This document shows, in pieces, positions 6,558 through 11,780 of a stretch of DNA of 12,289 bases (position 1 is the first letter of the stretch; every line of letters begins with the position of its first letter). The translations under genes and the position numbers were made by a program. Source of the DNA: Pseudonocardiales bacterium (GTDB lineage: Bacteria; Actinomycetota; Actinomycetes; Mycobacteriales; Pseudonocardiaceae); the NCBI GenBank assembly GCA_025465385.1, contig JAODNG010000274.1:1-12289 (forward strand). Reading direction: 5' to 3'. The notes beneath the pieces were generated by a model. The model was given only the letters and a program-made list of their open reading frames with translations. It did not search any database and was not told the origin of the DNA.

Positions 6558-6917
6558 CTACGACGTCTTGACGACGCCGATCAGGTGCCCCTCTGGGTCG
6601 TTGAAAAGGCCGATCTCGATCTCTTCCATGACCTTCTCAGGACCCATCACCCTCGACCCGCCGAGGCCCTCTGCCTTGGCCAGCGCGGCCTCTACGTCGG
6701 GGACCCCGATGTAGAAGGTGACGTGACCAGGATAGCCCTCCGGCCCAGTTCCGATGCCGCCACCAATTCCGGTGCCCTCGCCACCGTCGCCGTGAACCAC
6801 CCCGTAGTTCATCGGGTTATCGGTGTCGATCTTCCATCCGAACAGGTCGGCGTAAAAGGACTGCAGCGCGGCGCCGTCCTTACCGATGACCTCGAAGTGC
6901 ACTACTGGCTGTCCCAT
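6558..6917 (-). CDS. VOC (glyoxalase/bleomycin-resistance fold) protein
   Basis: The 119-residue single-domain VOC protein begins GQPVVHFEVIGKD and ends with LFNDPEGHLIGVVK. His7, His65 (GYPGHVTFYIGV) and Glu109 (DPEG) occupy the positions of metal ligands in this superfamily. A glycine-rich loop (GDGGEGTGIGGGIGTG) lies between the two halves. VOC proteins include glyoxalases, dioxygenases and antibiotic-binding proteins; this one cannot be assigned a substrate. ATG at 6917 has a strong ribosome site, AAGGGAG (6929-6923). An in-frame ATG at 6941 and a TTG at 7082 are open but poorly supported. The gene is convergent with the CDF exporter, 7 bp apart. A general-stress-type promoter at 7108-7131 and a strong hairpin in the leader suggest regulated expression. 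Confidence 0.88.
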   Translation of the reverse strand: MGQPVVHFEVIGKDGAALQSFYADLFGWKIDTDNPMNYGVVHGDGGEGTGIGGGIGTGPEGYPGHVTFYIGVPDVEAALAKAEGLGGSRVMGPEKVMEEIEIGLFNDPEGHLIGVVKTS

Positions 6918-6947
6918 GATGTCTCCCTTGGTGTTCTTCATGTCCGT

Positions 6948-6965
6948 GCGCCGGCGAGCCGGCGC
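6948..6965 (-). promoter_or_regulatory. Perfect 8-bp inverted repeat in the VOC leader
   Basis: GCGCCGGC and GCCGGCGC are separated by GA, so the DNA is an 18-base perfect inverted repeat. In RNA it would fold as a GC-only stem of about 7 bp with a 4-base loop. It lies 18 bases upstream of the VOC ribosome site and 30 bases before its ATG, within a leader of about 180 bases if transcription starts from the GGGTAT promoter. It could be an operator or a leader hairpin; there is no following U-run, so it is not a standard terminator. Confidence 0.45.
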
Positions 6966-7107
6966 TTCGTGGTTTCTCAGGCCTTCGACCTTATGACTCC
7001 AGCCCGGAGGCGAACTCATCGCCGTGGCGCCAAACTCCTGGACTTGGCGACATGACGTGACCGTGCCCAGGCCACCGTGCAAGGAAGGCGCCCGTCACCG
7101 CCAGTCA

Positions 7108-7131
7108 ATACCCGGTCGACGGCGGTCTCAC
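7108..7131 (-). promoter_or_regulatory. SigF/SigB-type promoter upstream of the VOC gene
   Basis: Read on the minus strand, GTGA (7131-7128), 14 bases, then GGGTAT (7113-7108). The -10 is a perfect match to the known SigF/SigB-type element; the -35 (usual GTTT) is partial. The spacing is identical to that at 7789-7812 and 10640-10663. The start site would be near 7100, giving a leader of about 180 bases before ATG 6917. Confidence 0.5.
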
Positions 7132-7191
7132 CAGACGCTGACTGCCCGCCATGATGCATCGCATTGCTGTTCGACTTGTGCCGTTGGCTCC

Positions 7192-7223
7192 GGGCTGTGG
7201 TGACGTCGGGCTGCGGTGACGTC
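7192..7223. repeat. Tandem 16-bp repeat, two copies
   Basis: GGGCTGTGGTGACGTC (7192-7207) is followed directly by GGGCTGCGGTGACGTC (7208-7223), differing at one base. Each copy contains GACGTC. The repeat lies just past the stop of the YccF gene, in the gap before the VOC promoter. No function is evident; it may be a simple duplication. Confidence 0.6.
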
Positions 7224-7231
7224 GAGGCCGG

Positions 7232-7699
7232 CTAGTCGCTGATAGGAACGATGACCCGGCCGAGCGGCGTGAGAGAAACCGGGACCAGCTTGAGGTTCGC
7301 CAAGGCGAGCGGGAGTCCGATGATCGTCAGGCCCAGCGCGATAGCTGTCAGCACGTGGGCGATGGCCAGCCAGAGACCAGCGACGATGATCCAGATCACG
7401 TTGCCGATGACCGAGGGCGCGCCGGCGTCGACGCGTCGCACGAGGGTCCGACCGAACGGCCACAACGCGAAGCTCGCGATCCGGAAGGAAGCCAAGCCGA
7501 ACGGGATCGTGATGATCAGTAAGCAGCAAATGATCCCGGCGAGCAGGTACCCCAGCGCCATCCAGATGCCACACAGCAGCAACCAGATGATGTTGAGCAA
7601 GGTGCGGACGCCATCGATTCTTCCAGGGTACGCGCGCCGCAGCCGTCCGGTCGGTTGCTGACCAACCGCCTCCGGGAAGATCACCGTTTGGGTGCCCAT
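7232..7699 (-). CDS. YccF-family (DUF307) inner-membrane protein
   Basis: Two tandem YccF units are visible. The first runs LLNIIWLLLCGIWMALGY through TIPFGLASFRIASFALWPFG; the second runs GNVIWIIVAGLWLAIAHV through IIGLPLALANLKLVPVSL and LTPLGRVIVPI. Each has two hydrophobic helices, so about four cross the membrane. The family is widespread and its function is not established. The start is unsure: relatives begin at about residue 32 of this frame (MRTLLNIIW), but the codon there is GTC. ATG at 7699 gives 155 residues with a 31-residue non-family leader and has a perfect palindrome rather than a ribosome site in front of it. A TTG just after the GTC is another possibility. It is divergent from the TMEM175-type channel. 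Confidence 0.8.
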   Translation of the reverse strand: MGTQTVIFPEAVGQQPTGRLRRAYPGRIDGVRTLLNIIWLLLCGIWMALGYLLAGIICCLLIITIPFGLASFRIASFALWPFGRTLVRRVDAGAPSVIGNVIWIIVAGLWLAIAHVLTAIALGLTIIGLPLALANLKLVPVSLTPLGRVIVPISD

Positions 7700-7700
7700 C

Positions 7701-7716
7701 GCGACAAAGATGTCGC
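7701..7716. promoter_or_regulatory. Perfect inverted repeat abutting the YccF start
   Basis: GCGACA and TGTCGC flank AAGA, making a 6-bp perfect inverted repeat that ends one base from the presumed ATG (7699) of the YccF gene, exactly where a ribosome site would be expected. It may be an operator or an RNA hairpin that hides the start. No regulator can be named. Confidence 0.4.
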
Positions 7717-7788
7717 TCCACGCACACAAACAGAGATCACCTTTGTGAGCGCGCAGTGCACCAGCCGCGGGTGCCACGACCAAGGAGC

Positions 7789-7812
7789 GTGACCCAGACA
7801 TCGCCCGGGTAT
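7789..7812 (+). promoter_or_regulatory. SigF/SigB-type promoter upstream of the TMEM175 gene
   Basis: GTGA (7789-7792), 14 bases, then GGGTAT (7807-7812). The start site would be near 7819, about 45 bases before the channel's ATG. The -10 is perfect for SigF/SigB-type promoters; the -35 is partial. The last T of the -10 begins a further inverted repeat, TCCCTC-CGCA-GAGGGA (7812-7827), which could be an overlapping operator. Confidence 0.5.
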
Positions 7813-7865
7813 CCCTCCGCAGAGGGAGGCAACACGATGCGACTCGGAGGGATTGCAGGTACACG

Positions 7866-8540
7866 ATGGATTCTGATCAAGCACGGTCGGGCAGCCGGAC
7901 CAGTACCGCCCGGGCCGAGGCATTCAGTGACGCTGTGCTCGCCATCATCATCACGTTGCTGGTCCTTGATCTGCGCCCACCGCACAGCCAGCCCGGCCAG
8001 CTGCTGTCCGGGCTGTTGCAGCAATGGCCGACCTACCTGGCCTATGCAGCCTCGTACCTGTATGTGGCGGTGGTCTGGCTCAATCACAAAGCTGCATTCG
8101 TCCGCATCCGGATGATGGACCGCGGCTTGCACTGGGCGAACTTGGGCACCCTGGCCACCGCCGCGCTGCTGCCCTTCCCCACCGCGGTCGTCGCTGACGC
8201 GCTCGAGAACGGCAACCGGACCGACGCGCGGGTCGCCGTCGCGCTCTACGCGCTGGTCGGTGCGCTGTTGAGCGCAAGCTGGTGGGTTTTCTTCCACTAC
8301 CTGGCCCGCCACCCCGAGCTCATCGAACAGCACGTCGATGACGCGTTCTTCGGCCGGGAACGCCGCCGAGCCGAAGCCGGCATGCTTCTTTACGTGGTGG
8401 GCGGTGTACTCGGGGCTCTCGTGGTGCCTCCGATCGGCCTGGCGGTCTTCATCATCTTGCCGATCTACTACGGCCTTACCAGCCACGGCCTGGCAGAGGC
8501 TCCCCAAGTCGTCCGTCGCATCACCCCAGGTCGCTCGTGA
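7866..8540 (+). CDS. TMEM175-family (DUF1211) potassium channel-like protein
   Basis: The 224-residue membrane protein opens with the family signature RAEAFSDAVLAIIITLLVLD (residues 16-35), the R-x3-FSD motif of the pore-lining first helix of prokaryotic TMEM175 channels. About five further hydrophobic helices follow (for example TYLAYAASYLYVAVVWLNH, ALYALVGALLSASWWVFFHY and GMLLYVVGGVLGALVVPPIG). Bacterial members characterised so far form potassium-permeable tetramers; the role in the cell is largely unknown. ATG at 7866 suits the family's beginning but its ribosome site is poor (AGG 6 bases upstream), while a strong AGAGGGAGG precedes an out-of-frame ATG at 7837. A general-stress-type promoter lies at 7789-7812. 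Confidence 0.88.
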   Translation: MDSDQARSGSRTSTARAEAFSDAVLAIIITLLVLDLRPPHSQPGQLLSGLLQQWPTYLAYAASYLYVAVVWLNHKAAFVRIRMMDRGLHWANLGTLATAALLPFPTAVVADALENGNRTDARVAVALYALVGALLSASWWVFFHYLARHPELIEQHVDDAFFGRERRRAEAGMLLYVVGGVLGALVVPPIGLAVFIILPIYYGLTSHGLAEAPQVVRRITPGRS

Positions 8541-8591
8541 GTGGACCCGAGCGCGGGCTCGGCTCGTCGAGTGGGCGCAGCCGAACGGCCC

Positions 8592-8607
8592 TAGACTTAG
8601 TGGAATG
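8592..8607 (+). promoter_or_regulatory. Probable leaderless promoter of the LLM oxidoreductase
   Basis: TAGACT (8592-8597) fits the mycobacterial TAnnnT -10 element and is followed by 7 bases and then the ATG at 8605. Transcription would begin at or one base before the start codon, so the mRNA would lack a ribosome site. Leaderless mRNAs are common in mycobacteria. No good -35 is seen. Confidence 0.4.
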
Positions 8608-9447
8608 GATTTCGGCGTCGGATACTTCCCCACACACGACGGCATGAGTCCGGGCGCACTGGCGCACATGGTCGAAGAGCGCGGTCAGGACGCGGTGTTC
8701 TTCGCCGAGCACACTCACATCCCGGTCGCTGGAGAGAACGCCTGGCCGGAGGCGCGTGAAGGCGGCCGACTGCGGAGAAAGTACTGGCACTGCTACGACT
8801 TATTCGTAGCGCTGACGGCTGCGGCCGCCGCGACATCGACACTGCGCGTCGGCAGCGGTATCTGTCTGGTCGTCGAGCGCGACCCCATCATCACCGCCAA
8901 CGAAGTGGCAAGTGTGGACCACCTGTCCGGCGGTCGATTGGAGTTCGGCATCGGGGCCGGCTGGAACCGGCAGGAGATGCGCCATCACGGCACCGACCCG
9001 CGTCAGCGGATGAAGCTGCTGAGGGAACGCGTCGAGGCGATGAAGGTGATCTGGGCCGAGCACGAGGCCAGCTACGCCGGCGAGTTCGTCAACTTCGAGC
9101 GCATCTGGTCCTACCCCAAGCCCGCGCAGCGGCCGCACCCACCCATCCTCGTCGGCGGCGACGGGCCGACCGTCCTAGATCGGGTACTCGCGTTCGGTGA
9201 CGCGTGGTTCCCGGACTACCGCGGTGACGAGGCCATATTCGACCGCATCGACGAACTACGCTCGCGCGCCGAGCGTCCGATCGACGTGCACGTGCTGTCA
9301 GCGCCCTCGGATCCCGCCATGCTCGAACGCCTGGAGCGGGCCGGAGTGCGGCGGGCTAACCACTGGCTGCCGTCCGGGCCCCGCAGCACCGTCGAGCGAG
9401 CCTTGGACCAGTGGGAGAACGCGATCGGCCAGTTCATCGGCGGATGA
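8605..9447 (+). CDS. LLM-class F420-dependent oxidoreductase
   Basis: The 280-residue protein has the TIM-barrel pattern of the luciferase-like monooxygenase superfamily. It begins MDFGVGYFPTHDGMSP, then has VFFAEHTHIP, LRVGSGICLV, the signature SVDHLSGGRLEFGIGAGWNR (about residues 109-128) and HPPILVGGDGP. In mycobacteria such proteins usually use the deazaflavin F420 and fall in TIGR03619-like groups; the substrate is unknown. ATG 8605 is chosen because it gives the family N-terminus. The frame is open further upstream but overlaps the channel gene and is not conserved in type. Its stop overlaps the next gene's ATG (ATGA), so the two are translated together. The neighbour is also an F420-type enzyme, which supports the cofactor call. 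Confidence 0.92.
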   Translation: MDFGVGYFPTHDGMSPGALAHMVEERGQDAVFFAEHTHIPVAGENAWPEAREGGRLRRKYWHCYDLFVALTAAAAATSTLRVGSGICLVVERDPIITANEVASVDHLSGGRLEFGIGAGWNRQEMRHHGTDPRQRMKLLRERVEAMKVIWAEHEASYAGEFVNFERIWSYPKPAQRPHPPILVGGDGPTVLDRVLAFGDAWFPDYRGDEAIFDRIDELRSRAERPIDVHVLSAPSDPAMLERLERAGVRRANHWLPSGPRSTVERALDQWENAIGQFIGG

Positions 9448-9881
9448 CCGACGAGCAGGCGCGTCGACGCTTCGCGATGGCCCGGATCGCGCGGCTGGCC
9501 ACCGCGGACGCCGGCGGGCACCCGCACATCGTACCGATGGTCTTCGCGGTCGCGAACGGGAGGGATGCCGGCGCTGACACGGTGTACAGCGCCGTCGACG
9601 CGAAACCCAAGCGCTCGACGTCGCTGCGCCGGCTCGCCAACATCGCGGCCAATCCGCGCGTCGCCGTCCTCGTGGACCACTACGCCGACGACTGGCACGC
9701 ACTGTGGTGGGTGCGGGCGGACGGCACCGGCCGAATCCTCGACACCGACGAGCCCGAGGCCCGTGACGCGATCGCGCGGCTGGTGATGCGCTACCCGCAG
9801 TACCGCGAGCAGCCACCGCACGGCCCGGTGCTGGCGATCGACGTCGCACGGTGGTCCAGCTGGTCGGCTGCCGGAGACTGA
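9444..9881 (+). CDS. PPOX-class F420-dependent enzyme, Rv0121 family
   Basis: This 145-residue split-barrel protein has the features of the Rv0121-type PPOX-class probable F420 enzymes. The first strands are RIARLATADAGGHPHIVPMVFAV, followed by YSAVDAKPKRS, LRRLANIAANPRVAVLVDHY and DDWHALWWVRADGTGRI. Members bind F420 or flavin and reduce small substrates that are mostly unidentified. ATG 9444 overlaps the preceding stop, marking translational coupling to the LLM enzyme. An upstream GTG at 9411 lies wholly inside that gene and is unnecessary. The C-terminus (VLAIDVARWSSWSA) is intact. Confidence 0.92.
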   Translation: MTDEQARRRFAMARIARLATADAGGHPHIVPMVFAVANGRDAGADTVYSAVDAKPKRSTSLRRLANIAANPRVAVLVDHYADDWHALWWVRADGTGRILDTDEPEARDAIARLVMRYPQYREQPPHGPVLAIDVARWSSWSAAGD

Positions 9882-9910
9882 CTTCTCGGTTCTTATCTCC
9901 GAACCCGCAA

Positions 9911-10117
9911 CTACCCGTCGAGTCTTCGATTGAGCACCGGCTTCAGGTCCACGATCGGTGTCCTGTCGAGGGCTTCGAGGTTTCGCACCCGGATTCTTGT
10001 GCCCATGATCGACAGAATTTCGACTCGGTGCAGCCCGATGGGATTCGGCCGGTCAGCAGAGCGGGTACTGAACACACCCGTTTCGGGGTTCGCCGGGTCG
10101 TCGCGAGGATGCCATTC
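9911..10117 (-). pseudogene. trmO: trmO (TsaA family) 5'-truncated remnant
   Basis: On the minus strand this stretch reads EWHPRDDPANP, then TGVFSTRSADRPNPIGLHRV, EILSIMGTRIRVRNLEALD and RTPIVDLKPVL, ending at TAG (9913-9911). This is the C-terminal part of TrmO, the SAM-dependent methyltransferase that makes m6t6A37 in certain threonine tRNAs; the core motif TRS-x-x-RPNPIG is complete. The N-terminal half, including the usual WLH-x-A-x-R strand, is missing. There is no credible start codon and ribosome site. The frame is open back to the stop of the ChaB-like gene (10184-10186) and is in the same frame as it, but the joining 22 codons have no TrmO character. It fills the otherwise gene-free 9882-10183. 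It is probably a relic left by a deletion or rearrangement. Confidence 0.82.
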
Positions 10118-10183
10118 ACACCATCCCCGAGCGTGCGCTGCTCCACACCAAGTGCCTTCGTCGGTTCGCCTCGTGGCCCTTAT

Positions 10184-10609
10184 TCAGCTTTTGTCGCGCT
10201 CGCGGGCCCGGCGGGTCTTGCGGTCGCTCGCCTTGCGCAGGGCGTCCACCAGTTCGTCCTTGTTCATTGAGGAGCGGCCGCGCACGCCGAGCCTGCGCGC
10301 CTGGTCGAGGAGCTCTTGCTTGCTCGCGTTCGCGTTGACTCCACCGGCGGTCTCGCCGCTTGGACCGCGCCCTGTCTCGGAGTCGACGCCGCCCTTCGCA
10401 CGCTCGTCTGAGGGACCCGCGGTGTCCTTCGGCTCCCAATGGTCGCCGACCTTTTGATGCGTGTGCTTCAGCGCCGCAAATGCGGTGCGGTGCGCCCGCT
10501 CGCCCTCGCCGTAGGTCTCGACGGCCGAGTCGTGCGCCTTCGACCACGTTCGCTGCGCCTTCTCCGGGGAACGCTGCAGCGTGCTGGGGATCTCATCCTT
10601 GGCTGGCAC
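10184..10609 (-). CDS. ChaB-family protein with C-terminal Rho_N/SAP-like domain
   Basis: The 141-residue protein starts with a typical ChaB domain: PAKDEIPSTLQRSPEKAQRT, HDSAVETYGEGERAHRTAFA, ALKHTHQKVGDHWEPK. A charged, Gly/Ser-rich linker (about residues 63-92) follows, then a short helical domain, SKQELLDQARRLGVRGRSSM-NKDELVDALRKA, of the Rho_N/SAP type that often binds nucleic acid, and a basic tail. ChaB was named as a cation-transport regulator in E. coli, but its biochemical role is unclear. GTG at 10609 is chosen: AGGAGG (10623-10618) lies 8 bases away and PAKDEIP is the family start; GTG at 10618 overlaps that ribosome site. A general-stress-type promoter (10640-10663) lies just upstream. 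Confidence 0.9.
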   Translation of the reverse strand: MPAKDEIPSTLQRSPEKAQRTWSKAHDSAVETYGEGERAHRTAFAALKHTHQKVGDHWEPKDTAGPSDERAKGGVDSETGRGPSGETAGGVNANASKQELLDQARRLGVRGRSSMNKDELVDALRKASDRKTRRARERDKS

Positions 10610-10639
10610 CGGCCTCACCTCCTGTCATCATGCCAAGGG

Positions 10640-10663
10640 ATACCCTCGCGACGACGACCTAAC
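10640..10663 (-). promoter_or_regulatory. SigF/SigB-type promoter upstream of the chaB-like gene
   Basis: Read on the minus strand, GTTA (10663-10660), 14 bases, then GGGTAT (10645-10640). Written as GTTAGG-N12-GGGTAT it matches the Bacillus SigB form (GTTTAA-N12-14-GGGTAT) well, and it is close to the mycobacterial SigF form. The start site would be near 10633, giving a leader of about 24 bases that contains the ribosome site AGGAGG. This is the best of the three such sites in the window. Confidence 0.6.
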
Positions 10664-10707
10664 ACCGAACGGCACGCCGCCGAGATCAGCTCGCGACGTC
10701 CAATCCC

Positions 10708-11631
10708 TCACCGGGGTCGCGTGGCCAGCCACTGTTGCACCGGCATCTTCTGGGAAGACGCGTACCCGGTCGGTAACAGGACCATCCCGAAGTTGGTGCG
10801 GTAGTAGACCTGCCAGGCGTGAAAGCCCATGAAGGCGCGCTCGTCGACCTGCATCAGCGCGGCATAGTGCCGCACGGCCTGGACATAACGAGAGTCGTTG
10901 TTGTAGCGGTAGAGGGCGTTGTCTACCCCTGCGTCGGTGCCCTCGGCGGCACCATTGGCGGCCAGGTAGTTGGCCGCGCCGAGGATCGCATCGCGGGTGT
11001 TCCACACATCGCCGCCCAGGCCGTAGCGCGTCCAGGTACCCGCAAGGAACTGCATCGGTCCCTGCGCGTCCGCGGTGGACAGCCCAACGATCCGGCCCAT
11101 CCTGGTCTCCACCAGATGCACCGCGGCGAGCACCGACCACGGCACGCGGAAACGCCGCTCGGCCTCTGCGTAGTACGCCCGCAACTGCGGCGCGGGGAGG
11201 GGCTCGACGATCCGCCAGGCTGGGACGGTCGTCGGCGGCCGGGTGGTCATCGCCCGCAGCTCGCGGCCGGCGGCGGTATTGCGGCGCACCGCGTCGCGCA
11301 CCGGCGCCGGGACGTCAGCCAGCACGGCCGCGTCCCAGTCCGGCCGGTCGAGCACAGCAAGGTAGGCGACCTGCGCCGTTCGGCCGGCCGCGGCGACCAG
11401 CTCGGGCGGCGTCGTCCGGTCCCGGACGGCGGTCTCGGCGACAGTGAGCTGCCGGGCCAGCGCGCGAGGATCCTCCGCGGCCTGCGGCTGCGCGCCGGTC
11501 AGCGCCGGAACCAGCACCGGATCAGCCGACCGGGCCACTTCCAGCATGTGCGCGGGAGGCTGGCCCGCAGTCCCGCACCCGACCAGCGTCGTGGTCGCGA
11601 GCATGATCACCGCTACTGCCCTGGCCGTCAC
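10708..11631 (-). CDS. Lytic transglycosylase (SLT) lipoprotein
   Basis: The 307-residue protein has a short signal peptide ending in the lipobox LVGC (Cys19), so it should be anchored to the outer face of the membrane. A helical Ala-rich region (about 30-130) is followed by a transglycosylase domain: VPWSVLAAVHLVETRMGRIV with catalytic Glu175, then LSTADAQGPMQFLAGTW, GGDVWNTRDAILGAANYLA and LYRYNNDSRYVQAV. Such enzymes cleave the glycan strands of peptidoglycan, leaving 1,6-anhydro ends. GTG at 11631 gives a proper Arg-containing n-region; an in-frame ATG at 11604 would leave too short a signal. The ribosome site is weak. With the L,D-transpeptidase it is the second cell-wall enzyme in the window. 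Confidence 0.9.
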   Translation of the reverse strand: MTARAVAVIMLATTTLVGCGTAGQPPAHMLEVARSADPVLVPALTGAQPQAAEDPRALARQLTVAETAVRDRTTPPELVAAAGRTAQVAYLAVLDRPDWDAAVLADVPAPVRDAVRRNTAAGRELRAMTTRPPTTVPAWRIVEPLPAPQLRAYYAEAERRFRVPWSVLAAVHLVETRMGRIVGLSTADAQGPMQFLAGTWTRYGLGGDVWNTRDAILGAANYLAANGAAEGTDAGVDNALYRYNNDSRYVQAVRHYAALMQVDERAFMGFHAWQVYYRTNFGMVLLPTGYASSQKMPVQQWLATRPR

Positions 11632-11668
11632 GAGACCGCACGCTACCGGTCGCCCGGACCTTCTACGG

Positions 11669-11773
11669 TCATTCCAGGTGCTGGTCGATGTCTATCTCGA
11701 CCAGTAGCTCACCGCGGTCGCGACCGGTCGGGCCGATCCACACAGTGGTGGCCGTGCGAGTCGTGCTCGCCAT
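11669..11773 (-). pseudogene. 34-codon frame, possible RidA-family C-terminal remnant
   Basis: Seven bases after the DJ-1/PfpI stop, ATG (11773) opens a 34-codon frame: MASTTRTATTVWIGP, then TGRDRGELLVEIDIDQHLE and TGA. The pattern (S/T)TTV-x-hydrophobic followed by LLVEI resembles the last two strands of RidA/YjgF proteins, where an Arg-Thr/Ser stretch leads to LVEIEA. The rest of such a protein is absent. It may be the relic of a RidA gene or a genuine small protein. No strong ribosome site is present. It occupies most of the gap before the lytic transglycosylase gene. Confidence 0.35.
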
Positions 11774-11780
11774 CGAGCGT

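Noticed and set aside
7737..8669. 310-codon minus-strand frame
   Set aside because: Antisense to the TMEM175-type channel and the LLM start; no ribosome site or motif.
9888..9905. GGTTC-N8-GAACC as a two-way terminator after the F420 gene
   Set aside because: A 5-bp stem with an 8-base loop and no T-run is too weak to call.
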